From DASQFQ01 sp038327685 (GTDB taxonomy: Bacteria > Actinomycetota > Thermoleophilia > Solirubrobacterales > Solirubrobacteraceae), in the NCBI GenBank assembly GCA_038327685.1, contig JBBQLH010000012.1, forward strand, positions 1 to 55,477: a stretch of DNA of 55,477 nt, in the 5' to 3' direction. This document shows, piece by piece, positions 8,540 through 16,934 of the stretch (positions are counted from its first letter, which is position 1; each line of letters opens with the position of its first letter). The translations under genes and the position numbers were made by a program. The notes beneath the pieces are model-generated. The model was not told where the DNA came from. It saw only the letters and a program-made list of their open reading frames with translations, and did no database searches.

Positions 8540-9390
8540 CCGGCGTCCAGGCAAGCTTCGGCGAGCTCCGCCCGATGCGCGGCCCGTCCGCCCTGGGCGG
8601 CGACCCGCGCCGCTTCTGGACCCTGACGTGGACGCTCGCCGTGCTCGAGTTCCGCCTCAAGTTCTTCGGGTCGGTGCTCGGCTACTTCTGGCAGCTGATG
8701 CGCCCGCTGCTGCTGTTCGGGGTCCTGTACTTCGTGTTCACGCAGCTCGTCCGCCTCGGCGGCGGCGTGAAGAACTACCCGGTCATGCTGCTGATGGGGA
8801 TCATCATCTACACGTTCTACGCGGAGGCGACGGGGACGGCGGTCGCGTCGGTCCCGGCCCGCGAGTCGCTCGTGCGCAAGGTCCACTTCCCGCGGCTCGT
8901 CATCCCGCTGTCGGTGGTGCTGACGACCTACCTCAACTTCGTCCTCAACTTCCTCGCGGTCGTGATCTTCGTGCTGGCGTCGGGGATCGAGCCGCGCTGG
9001 AGCTGGTTCGAGATCTTCCCGCTCGTCCTGGGCCTGGGGCTCCTGTGCACGGGCATCGGCACGATGCTCTCGGCGCTGTTCGTGCGCTACCGCGACGTGC
9101 AGCCGATCTGGGACGTCGCGCTGCAGATCTCCTTCTACGCCTCGCCGATCCTGTATCCGATCGAGACGATCCCGGACACGCGGCTGCAGCACCTGATCAT
9201 GTGCAACCCGCTCGCGGTGATCGTCCAGCAGGCGCGGCACGCGATCATCGATCCCGGGGCGCCGAGCGCCGCCGCCGCGATCGGGGGCGCACCGCGGCTG
9301 CTGATCCCGCTCGCGCTGCTGATCATCGTGTGCGCGCTCGGCTACTGGATCTTCGACCGCTCGGCGCCTTCGATCGCCGAGGAACTGTGA
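8536..9390 (+). CDS. ABC transporter permease for polysaccharide export (Wzm-like)
   Basis: 284 residues with six predicted membrane segments. Landmarks are FRLKFFGSVLGYFWQLMRPL near the N terminus, KVHFPRLVIPLS, LSALFVRYRDVQPIW and FYASPILYPIE, the ABC-2 polysaccharide permease pattern. The ATG at 8536 overlaps the stop of the ATPase (ATGA). It forms the membrane channel with the 7316 product and is paralogous to the truncated permease at 1-606. Confidence 0.95.
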   Translation: MTGVQASFGELRPMRGPSALGGDPRRFWTLTWTLAVLEFRLKFFGSVLGYFWQLMRPLLLFGVLYFVFTQLVRLGGGVKNYPVMLLMGIIIYTFYAEATGTAVASVPARESLVRKVHFPRLVIPLSVVLTTYLNFVLNFLAVVIFVLASGIEPRWSWFEIFPLVLGLGLLCTGIGTMLSALFVRYRDVQPIWDVALQISFYASPILYPIETIPDTRLQHLIMCNPLAVIVQQARHAIIDPGAPSAAAAIGGAPRLLIPLALLIIVCALGYWIFDRSAPSIAEEL

Positions 9391-9391
9391 C

Positions 9392-11887
9392 GTGCGCGCC
9401 TGCACGATCGTCGCCGCGGCGGAGCTGCCGTACGCCCGCGTCCTGGCTGACTCGCTCGGCTCGACGGCGCTGACCGCGCTCGTCCTCGACGAGCCGGGCG
9501 CCGCCCTGCGCGAGGACGAGCCGTTCGACGTGCTGCGCCCCGGGGATCTCGACGGCGTCGAGACCTGGCGGCTGCTCGGGCGCTCGCAGCGCGCGGCCAC
9601 GCGCTACCTCGAGCCGCGCCTGCTCGCCCATCTCGGCGAGGCCGTGCTGCTGGCCTCCGACGTGCTCGTGCTCGAGCCGCTCGACGCGCTGCCGGGCGAG
9701 TACGTGACCCTGGTGCCGCGCGTGCTCGAGCCCGTCGCGAGCGAGGATGTACTCGCCGACGGCCTGTTCGACTCGGGCCTGATCGGCGTCGCGGCCGCCG
9801 CGGGCCCGGTGCTCGAGTGGTGGCGCGAGCGCGAGGACGAGCGGCTGCGCACCGAGGCCGGCGGGCCGCACGCGCTCGATGCCGCGGTCGAGCTGTTCGG
9901 GGACGTCGAGGTCCTGCACGACCCGACCTACGGCGTCGCGCCCTGGAACCTGCACGAGCGCGAGCTCGAGGGTGCGCGCACGTTCCGCTTCGCCGGCTTC
10001 GATCCCGGCCGCCCCGACCGGCTCGCCTCGCGCCTGCCCGAGCTGTGCGAGGACTACGCGGACCGTCTGCGTGCCGCGGGCTGGGTCGAGCGCGGGGAGG
10101 ACGAGCCGCTCGACCCCATGGCGCGGCTGGCCAACGGCGTGGCGGTCGACGGCGCGCTGCGCGACCTGGTCGCCACCGGCATCGCGGAGGGCGTCGAGTT
10201 CGGCGACCTCACGAGCCTCGACGGCGCGCACCGGCTGGTCGAGTGGGCCAACGGCCCCGCCTCGGCCGGCGCCTCGCAGGGCGTGACGCGCTACCTCGAG
10301 GCGCTGCGCGCGCGGCGCCTGGACCTCCGTGACTCCTTCCAGGCGCTCGACGACGAGGACGGCGAGCGCTTCGTGCACTGGGCGCGCACGGACGGCCGCC
10401 GCGAGGGCGTCCCGGAGGCGCTCGCGCCGCAGCCTGCGCCCGAGGCCTGGAGCGGCGGGGGCGAGCCGCCCGGACTCGGCGTCAACGTCGCCGGGTACCT
10501 GCGCAGCGGCCTCGGCGTCGGCGAGGCGGCGCGGCTCTACGTGGCCGCGCTCGAGACGGCGGGCGTCCCGGTGCGCACCGAGGTCGTCGACCCGGGGCTC
10601 CCGCACCCCAAGCGGACCGCCTTCGACGACCGGCGGCCCGCCGTCGAGTACCCCTTCAACCTCGTCTGCGTCAACGCGTTCGAGCTCCCGGGGTTCGCCC
10701 GGCACGTCGGCGCGCAGTTCTTCGAGGACAAGCGCACGATCGGCGTGTGGGCGTGGGAGGCATCGACCCTCCCGCCGGGCTGGGACGCCGCGTTCGCGCT
10801 GGTCGACGAGATCTGGACGAACTCGGAGTACGTGACGAGCGTGCTCGCCCCCGCCTCGCCCGTCCCGGTCGTGACGCTGCCGCAGCCCGTGCTCGCGCCG
10901 GCGGCTGCGGAGGGTGCGCTGCCGATCGAGCTCGGCGACGCGTTCACGTTCCTGTTCACGTTCGACTTCTTCTCGACCGCGCGGCGCAAGAACCCGGTCG
11001 GCCTCGTCGAGGCCTACACGCGCGCGTTCGAGCCGGGCGACGGCGCGCAGCTCGTGATCAAGTCCTTCAACGGCGACGCCAAGCCGGAGTCGCTGGCGCA
11101 GCTCGAGCGCGCCGCCGCCGGGCGCGCCGACGTCCACGTGATCGATCGCTTCCTGCCCGTCGCGCAGAAGGACGCGCTGCTCGCGCGCGCCGACGCCTAC
11201 GTGTCCCTCCATCGCTCGGAGGGCTTCGGGCTCTCGCTGGCGGAGGCGATGCTGCTCGGCAAGCCGGTGATCGCGACCGGCTACTCCGGCAACCTCCAGT
11301 TCATGACGCCGGCCAACTCGTGGCTGGCCGGCTACGAGCTCACGCGCGTCGGCGAGGGCATCGACATCTATCCGCCCGACGCGCAGTGGGCCGAGCCCGA
11401 CCTCGGCCACGCCGCCGAGCTCATGCGCACGGTGCGCGCGGGCGGCGAGGCCGTGCGGCAGCGGGCCGAGCGCGGGCGCCGCGACGTCGAAGCCGCGTTC
11501 TCGCCCGAGGCGACCGGCGCGGCGATGCGCGCGCGGCTCGAGCGGCTCGCGGCCACCGCTCCGGTCGAGACGCCAGGCCCGGCGGCGCGCTCCCAGGCGT
11601 TGCAGGATCTGCGCGACAAGCACGCCTACGACCGCGGCGAGGGCAGCCCCGGCGTCGCCCAGACGACCGGGGGCAAGGCGCTGCGCGCCGTGCGCCCGTA
11701 CACGTTCCACCAGCGCGACCTCAACGGCCGCGTGCTGAAGGCGCTCGAGGAGCAGGCCCAGCGCATCGACGAGCTCGAGGAGCAGCTGCGGCGGGCGCGG
11801 CGGGGCATCTCGAGCGCGCGGCGGATGGGGATCGAGGCGGACGCGAAGCTCTCCGAGCTCGAGCGACGGATCGGCGACGACGAGTGA
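9392..11887 (+). CDS. Large glycosyltransferase: N-terminal GT-like domain, GT4 domain, C-terminal coiled coil
   Basis: 831 residues, GTG start one base after the permease stop. Residues 1-300 open with CTIVAAAELPYARVLADSL and contain LLASDVLVLEPLD, resembling GT8-type or cell-wall transferase N-terminal domains. Residues about 370-700 form a GT4 domain: LRSGLGVGEAARLYVAAL, the mid-domain FTFDFFSTARRKNP, and the donor-site EGFGLSLAEAMLLGKPVIAT with the EX7E motif. Residues about 770-831 are a charged coiled coil (EEQAQRIDELEEQLRRA) that may set chain length or bind the exporter. It probably elongates the exported glycan on the cytosolic face. The N-terminal assignment is tentative. Confidence 0.88.
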   Translation: MRACTIVAAAELPYARVLADSLGSTALTALVLDEPGAALREDEPFDVLRPGDLDGVETWRLLGRSQRAATRYLEPRLLAHLGEAVLLASDVLVLEPLDALPGEYVTLVPRVLEPVASEDVLADGLFDSGLIGVAAAAGPVLEWWREREDERLRTEAGGPHALDAAVELFGDVEVLHDPTYGVAPWNLHERELEGARTFRFAGFDPGRPDRLASRLPELCEDYADRLRAAGWVERGEDEPLDPMARLANGVAVDGALRDLVATGIAEGVEFGDLTSLDGAHRLVEWANGPASAGASQGVTRYLEALRARRLDLRDSFQALDDEDGERFVHWARTDGRREGVPEALAPQPAPEAWSGGGEPPGLGVNVAGYLRSGLGVGEAARLYVAALETAGVPVRTEVVDPGLPHPKRTAFDDRRPAVEYPFNLVCVNAFELPGFARHVGAQFFEDKRTIGVWAWEASTLPPGWDAAFALVDEIWTNSEYVTSVLAPASPVPVVTLPQPVLAPAAAEGALPIELGDAFTFLFTFDFFSTARRKNPVGLVEAYTRAFEPGDGAQLVIKSFNGDAKPESLAQLERAAAGRADVHVIDRFLPVAQKDALLARADAYVSLHRSEGFGLSLAEAMLLGKPVIATGYSGNLQFMTPANSWLAGYELTRVGEGIDIYPPDAQWAEPDLGHAAELMRTVRAGGEAVRQRAERGRRDVEAAFSPEATGAAMRARLERLAATAPVETPGPAARSQALQDLRDKHAYDRGEGSPGVAQTTGGKALRAVRPYTFHQRDLNGRVLKALEEQAQRIDELEEQLRRARRGISSARRMGIEADAKLSELERRIGDDE

Positions 11888-14034
11888 AGCGCGGCGAGGC
11901 GGTCGTCTGCATCCCCGTGTTCGGGGCGCGCGAGCTGTTCGAGCAGTGCCTGCGCAGCGTCGTCGAGCACACGCCACCCGGCACGCACGTGCTCGTCGCC
12001 GACGACGCCGGCCCGGATCCGGAGATCGAGACGTTCACGCGCCGCCTCGCCGCGGAGGCGGAGGGGCGACTGAGCGTCGAGTACGTCCGCCGTGCCGAGA
12101 ACCTCGGCTTCGTCGCCAACATGAACGCGGTCTTCCGCGACACCGCGCCGGCCGACGTGGTGATCGTCAACTCCGACACCGTCGTGCCCGCCGCCTGGCT
12201 CGAGCGGCTGCGCGCGGCCGCCTACTCGGACGCGCTCGTGGCGACCGCCAGCACGCTGTCGAACCACGGCACGATCCTCTCGGTCCCGGACCGCGACCGC
12301 CCGTCGCCGCTGCCGCCGCCGGGGCTCTCGATCACCGAGGCAGACGCGCGCATCGCACGCGCATCGCCGCGGCTTCACCCGCGGATCCCGACGGGCGTCG
12401 GGCACTGCCTCTACATCCGGCGCTCGGCGCTCGAGCTCGTCGGCCACTTCGACGAGGCGTTCTCGCCCGGCTACGGCGAGGAGGTCGACTTCTCGCAGCG
12501 CTGCACGGCGCGCGGGCTCTGGCACGTGGTCGCCGACGACCTCTACGTCTACCACCGCGGCGCAGGGACGTTCGGGACCCTGCGGAGCGAGCGCCAGTCC
12601 GCCAACGAGGCCGAGCTCAACCGCCGCTACCGCTACTACGCCAAGGCGGTCGACGAGGCGGCACGGTCCGAGGCGCTCCCGCTCGCGCGCTCGCTGGCCG
12701 CCGCCCGGCTCGCCGTCGGCAGCCTGTCGGTCACGCTCGACGGCTCCTCGCTCGGCCCGACCCGCACGGGCACGCAGGTGCTGGCGCTCGAGCTGATCGG
12801 CGGCCTCGCCCGGCGCGAAGACATCCGCCTGCGCGTGACCGTCCCGCGCTCGCTCGGCGACTCGGCGCGCGCCGTGCTCGACGATCTCGGGGTCGAGCGG
12901 ATCTGGCACGACGAGGTCGACGACGACACGGTGCCGACCGACATCGTCCACCGCCCGTACCAGGTGACGACGCCGCGCGACCTGCTGCTGCTCGGCCGCC
13001 TCGGGCGGCGCGTCGTGCTCACCCAGCTCGACGCGATCGCGTACCACAACCCCGTCTACTTCGACGACTACGCGCAGTGGACGGGCTACCGCCGGCTCAC
13101 CCGCACCGCGCTCGCGTTCGCCGACCGCGTGGTGTTCATCTCGCCGCATGCGCGGCGCGACGCCCAGAGCGAGGATCTCGTCGACGACGAGCGCGCGCGG
13201 GTCGTGCCGCTCGGGGTCGACCACCGCGTCGTGGTCTCGGAGACCGGGCCCGCGCCGCCCGCCGCCGAGCTCGCCGATGCGCCCTTCCTGCTCTGCCTCG
13301 GCACCGACTTCCTGCACAAGAACCGCAGCTTCGCGCTCGAGCTGTTCGCCGAGCTGCGGCGCGCCCACGGCTTCGAGGGGCGGCTCGTGTTCGCCGGCCC
13401 GCACGCCGCGCAGGGCACGTCGGCCGACGAGGAGCGCGTGTGGCTCGAGGCCCACGCCGACGTCGCCCGCCACGTGGTCGACGTCGGCCAGACCGGCGAG
13501 CCCGAGAAGGCCTGGCTGTACGAGAACACCGCGCTCGTCCTCTACCCGACCGTCTACGAGGGCTTCGGCTTCATCCCCTACGAGGCGGCGGAGGCCGGGG
13601 CGCCGGCGCTATGGGCCGCGCAGTCCTCGATGGCCGACCTGCTGCCGGCCGAGCTCGCGGGCATCGTGCCCTGGGACGTCGAGGCGAGCGCGGTGCGGGC
13701 CGCGGCCCTGATCGGGGACCCGGAGGCGCGCGACGCGCACGTGGCGGCGGTGCGCGCGGTGGCCGCGGGCTACACGTGGGAGCGCGCGATCGAGCAGCTG
13801 ATCGGCGTCTACCGCGAGGCCGCGGTGGCACCGGCGCGGGCGTCGGCCGAGCCCCGCGAATCGCTGTCGGACCTCGCGATGTCCCTCGTCGGCCCGAAGG
13901 GCTGGCTCACGCCCGACGACCAGCTCGCGTTGCTGGCGGTGTCCGCGCGGCCGGCCCTCAAGCGGACGGTGTTCGGCGCGCTGCGGGGCGGTTACCGTGC
14001 GATGTACAAGGTGCGCCGCGCTCGCGGCAGCTAG
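11884..14034 (+). CDS. Bifunctional GT2-GT4 glycosyltransferase fusion
   Basis: 716 residues, GTG start overlapping the previous stop (GTGA). Residues about 1-245 form a GT2 domain: AVVCIPVFGARELFEQC, VLVADDAGPD, NLGFVANMNAV, VIVNSDTV (DxD-like) and GYGEEVDFSQR. Residues about 280-680 form a GT4 domain: SLGPTRTGTQVLALEL, ITQL-type loop VLTQLDAIAYHNP, LGTDFLHKNRSFALE and YEGFGFIPYEAAEAGAP. Fusion of the two suggests sequential addition of two sugars to the growing chain. It is the last gene of the plus-strand export operon, followed by a strong hairpin. Confidence 0.92.
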   Translation: MKRGEAVVCIPVFGARELFEQCLRSVVEHTPPGTHVLVADDAGPDPEIETFTRRLAAEAEGRLSVEYVRRAENLGFVANMNAVFRDTAPADVVIVNSDTVVPAAWLERLRAAAYSDALVATASTLSNHGTILSVPDRDRPSPLPPPGLSITEADARIARASPRLHPRIPTGVGHCLYIRRSALELVGHFDEAFSPGYGEEVDFSQRCTARGLWHVVADDLYVYHRGAGTFGTLRSERQSANEAELNRRYRYYAKAVDEAARSEALPLARSLAAARLAVGSLSVTLDGSSLGPTRTGTQVLALELIGGLARREDIRLRVTVPRSLGDSARAVLDDLGVERIWHDEVDDDTVPTDIVHRPYQVTTPRDLLLLGRLGRRVVLTQLDAIAYHNPVYFDDYAQWTGYRRLTRTALAFADRVVFISPHARRDAQSEDLVDDERARVVPLGVDHRVVVSETGPAPPAAELADAPFLLCLGTDFLHKNRSFALELFAELRRAHGFEGRLVFAGPHAAQGTSADEERVWLEAHADVARHVVDVGQTGEPEKAWLYENTALVLYPTVYEGFGFIPYEAAEAGAPALWAAQSSMADLLPAELAGIVPWDVEASAVRAAALIGDPEARDAHVAAVRAVAAGYTWERAIEQLIGVYREAAVAPARASAEPRESLSDLAMSLVGPKGWLTPDDQLALLAVSARPALKRTVFGALRGGYRAMYKVRRARGS

Positions 14035-14055
14035 GCGTTCGCGGCGGACCAGCGC

Positions 14056-14149
14056 ACGTCAACGGCGGCTGGTCAGGGTCAGTGCGGAGCGCCCTGCCCG
14101 ACGAGTGTCGTCTCCACCCCCTGTGGCGTGGTCGAGACGACACTCGTCG
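14056..14149. repeat. Dispersed hairpin element, copy 1 (leader plus 16-bp inverted repeat)
   Basis: ACGTCAACGGCGGCTG (14056-14071) is followed by a perfect 16-bp inverted repeat, arms 14099-14114 and 14134-14149 (core CGACGAGTGTCGTCTC), with a 19-base loop. It fills the gap between convergent genes ending at 14034 and 14161, so it could act as a bidirectional terminator. There is no T-tract. The same leader and arm core recur at 24906-25000. Confidence 0.8.
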
Positions 14150-14160
14150 CCGTCGCGCGG

Positions 14161-15864
14161 CTAACCGGCGACGCCACAGGCCCGGACGACACCGTCGACC
14201 TCGAGCTGCGCCCGCCACGGCACCGTCGACGCGTCCGCCCGGATCCGGACCGCCGTCGGTCCGGCGCCGCGCGGCACCGCGCCGAGCTTCGGGCCGCCGT
14301 AGCCGTCCGCGAAGCGCCGCAGCGTGACCTTCGCGCCGCCGTTGTCCGGCACCACGGTCAGCCCGCCCCGAGGCAGCACGAGCTGCGCCGCCGCGCCGGG
14401 GCCCTGGGCCGTGATCGCGACGCACGGGCCGCGCGCGACGAGCCCGGCCTTGTCGGCGAACTCCACCTTCGGCGCGCTGCCGCCGGGCGTGGCGCCCGGG
14501 CCCAGCTGCAGGTCGTAGGCACGCTCCAGCGTGGCGTCCGCGTGCATGCGCGAGGACTGGAAGAGCGTCGGCAGTTCGCTCGGCGGCGGCACCGGCGAGC
14601 CGAGCTCCTTGACGGCCGCGAGGTAGAAGTCGGCGCGGATCTGCGGCGCCGTCTGCGGCTCGGGCTGGAACGACGGCGAGAGCCCCTGCTGCGCGAGCCG
14701 CGTCGCGGCGAGGCCGCCCTCGAGCTCCGCGGCGCGGTCGCGCAGGAAGCCGGCGCCGTCGCGCATCGCGCCGACGTTGGCGATCAGCGCGCCGAGCAGC
14801 AGCGGGCCGAGCACGGCGAGGCCGCGGCGCGAGAGCCGGGCGCCCGCACCGGCCTCGATCGCGATCAGCAGCAGGAACAGCGCGCCGGGGTACAGGTAGC
14901 GCGACGCGGCGGGCTCGTTGAGGTCGGCCCGCGCGAGGCCGGTCAGCGCCCAGAACAGCAGCGGCAGGGCGATCAGCGCCGCCAGGCGCCACGTCATCCC
15001 CACGCGCTCGCGCAGCGCGCCCAGCAGCACGATCGCGCCGAGCACCGCGAGGATCCGCCCCCACTCGAGCCCCAGCCCGACGACCGCGCCCGCGGCGCCC
15101 GCGAACGCCTCCATGACGTAGCCGGGCGTGGCGAAGAGGTTGTCGAGCGTGGCGACGCCCTCGCGCCCGTAGCCGGCCCACCAGACCGCGTACAGCGCGA
15201 CCGGCGCCGCGACGATCCACCAGCGCGCGCGGCGATCCGGCCGGCCGAGCACCTCGAGCGCGAGCGCGGCCGCCAGCGGCAGGCCGAGCGAGGAGGACGC
15301 GAGGGCGATCAGCACCAGCACCGCGGCCAGCACATCGCCCCGGCGGGTGCCCCGGTCGAGCGCGAGCAGCGCACCGATCCCGGCCGCCATCGAGGCCATG
15401 AAGCCGATCTGGAACGGCCACAGCACGTCGTTCCAGCCCTTGCCGAGGAACAGGATCGTCGCGGCGGCCGCGAGCGCGAGCACGTCGCCGACGCGACGCC
15501 GCGCGTAGGCGAACAGCCCGGCCACGACGAGCGTGTGCGTCGCCAGCCCGACCACCCGGTAGGGCCAGTAGTGGTCGATCCCGACCGTCGCGAAGAGCAG
15601 CTTGTAGAGCAGGACCGGCACCACCGAGAGGTGCTCGTTGTGGGGCTCGAGCAGGGCCCCGAAGGTCCAGTCCCGGCGGTGCTGGACCCAGTCCCACTCG
15701 TCGAAGAAGAAGGTCGTGTCGCGGCCGAGGTACAGCAGCAGCGCGAGCCCGGCGAGCAGCATCAGCACGAGCGCGACGACGGCGCGTCGGTCGGGGCGGT
15801 GCGGCGGCGCGGCGACCGGCCCCTCGGGCGCCGGGTCCGCGCGCCGCTCGGCGGCGACGCTCAT
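14161..15864 (-). CDS. Polytopic membrane protein, GT-C/mannosyltransferase-like, with exported C-terminal domain
   Basis: 567 residues beginning MSVAAERRADP; the ATG overlaps the upstream epimerase stop as ATGA. After a cytosolic tail of about 30 residues there are about ten hydrophobic helices. The first external loop has FFFDEWDWVQHR and EPHNEHLSVVP; a DE-type motif there is the hallmark of GT-C transferases using polyprenyl-phosphate sugars. The last 170 residues are soluble (GACxGVAG-type end with two Cys) and probably external. Likely adds a side sugar to lipid-linked or exported glycan; the substrate is unknown. Confidence 0.82.
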   Translation of the reverse strand: MSVAAERRADPAPEGPVAAPPHRPDRRAVVALVLMLLAGLALLLYLGRDTTFFFDEWDWVQHRRDWTFGALLEPHNEHLSVVPVLLYKLLFATVGIDHYWPYRVVGLATHTLVVAGLFAYARRRVGDVLALAAAATILFLGKGWNDVLWPFQIGFMASMAAGIGALLALDRGTRRGDVLAAVLVLIALASSSLGLPLAAALALEVLGRPDRRARWWIVAAPVALYAVWWAGYGREGVATLDNLFATPGYVMEAFAGAAGAVVGLGLEWGRILAVLGAIVLLGALRERVGMTWRLAALIALPLLFWALTGLARADLNEPAASRYLYPGALFLLLIAIEAGAGARLSRRGLAVLGPLLLGALIANVGAMRDGAGFLRDRAAELEGGLAATRLAQQGLSPSFQPEPQTAPQIRADFYLAAVKELGSPVPPPSELPTLFQSSRMHADATLERAYDLQLGPGATPGGSAPKVEFADKAGLVARGPCVAITAQGPGAAAQLVLPRGGLTVVPDNGGAKVTLRRFADGYGGPKLGAVPRGAGPTAVRIRADASTVPWRAQLEVDGVVRACGVAG

Positions 15865-16931
15865 CCGAGCGCCGCGAGCACGTCGCGCTCGTTCGCCTCG
15901 ATCCAGCCCAGCGTGTCCTCGAGCACGGTCCGCGGCGTTCGTAGCGGCCGCCAGTCCGTGCGCGCGAACAGCCGCCGGCAGTCGGTCGCGTAGAGCGGCA
16001 CGTCGCCCGGCCGCGCCTGCGCGACGGGCTCGATCGGCACCTCGTTGCCGGTCAGCTCGACGCAGATGTCGGTCGTCTCCCGCAGCGACAGTGAGCCCGC
16101 CACGCCGCCGCCGACGTTGACCGTCGCGCCGTCCCAGCCTCCGGGGTCGGCGAGCTGCTCGAGCACGAGCGCGCAGACGTCGTCGACGTGGAGCACGTCG
16201 CGCACCTGCTTGCCCGTGCCGCCGTAGCCGATGTAGGTCAGCGGCCGCCGCTGGTAGTGCGCGAGCAGCCAATGGGTGAAGACGCCCTGGTCGACCTTGC
16301 CCATCTGCCACGGCCCGGCGATCACGCCGCAGCGGTCGATCGTCGCCCGGATGCCGAACGAGTCGGCGTACTCGGTCAGCAGCAGCTCGGCGGCGAGCTT
16401 CGTGGCGCCGTAGAGCGTGCGCGCGCCGGCGAGCGGGAAGTCCTCGGCGATCCCGTGCTCGCTCGCCCCCGCGACCGGCTGCGACGCCTCGAGCACGAAG
16501 CGCGTCTCCTCCTCACGCAGGTTGAGCTCGAGCTGCGGGGCGACGGGATAGACGCGGCTGGTCGAGAGGAAGATCACCTGCGCGCCGTCGCGGCGGGCGA
16601 GCTCGAAGCAGTTGTGCGCGCCGAGCAGGTTCGTCTGCACGACGAAGTCCGCGCCCGAGCCCATCCCGGCAAGCACGGACGGCTCGGCCGAGCACTCGAC
16701 GATCGCCTGCACCGGCTCGATCGCCAGCAGGTCGTCGCGCTCGCGCACGTCGCCGTGGACGAACTCGACGCCGGCCGCGCGCAGGCGCGGCAGGTTGAGC
16801 TCGGACCCGCGTCGCTTGAGCGAGTCGAGCGCGACCACGTCGGTGCCGGGGTGGCGCTCGGCCAGCGCGAGGCAGAGGTTCGCGCCGACGAAGCCGGCAC
16901 CGCCCGTCACGAGGATGCGACCGGGGATCAC
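15861..16931 (-). CDS. NAD-dependent nucleotide-sugar epimerase/dehydratase (SDR)
   Basis: 356 residues, GTG start three bases after the previous stop. The Rossmann motif GGAGFVGAN (10-18), LSTSRVYP (catalytic Ser/Thr region) and YGATK (Tyr174, Lys178) are intact. CGVIAGPWQMGKVDQGVFTHW resembles CDP-paratose/tyvelose 2-epimerase relatives. GTGKQVRDVLHVDDVC is the conserved C-terminal substrate-site block. It lies between DUF2142 and GT-C-like genes in one operon and probably supplies an unusual sugar nucleotide to them. The exact reaction is not deducible. Confidence 0.9.
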   Translation of the reverse strand: MIPGRILVTGGAGFVGANLCLALAERHPGTDVVALDSLKRRGSELNLPRLRAAGVEFVHGDVRERDDLLAIEPVQAIVECSAEPSVLAGMGSGADFVVQTNLLGAHNCFELARRDGAQVIFLSTSRVYPVAPQLELNLREEETRFVLEASQPVAGASEHGIAEDFPLAGARTLYGATKLAAELLLTEYADSFGIRATIDRCGVIAGPWQMGKVDQGVFTHWLLAHYQRRPLTYIGYGGTGKQVRDVLHVDDVCALVLEQLADPGGWDGATVNVGGGVAGSLSLRETTDICVELTGNEVPIEPVAQARPGDVPLYATDCRRLFARTDWRPLRTPRTVLEDTLGWIEANERDVLAALG

Positions 16932-16934
16932 GGC

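Noticed and set aside
9323..11977. Long minus-strand frame opposite the 831-aa glycosyltransferase
   Set aside because: Composition is that of a GC-rich antisense shadow (Arg/Gly/Leu/Val-rich, no motifs), while the plus strand has clear GT4 motifs.
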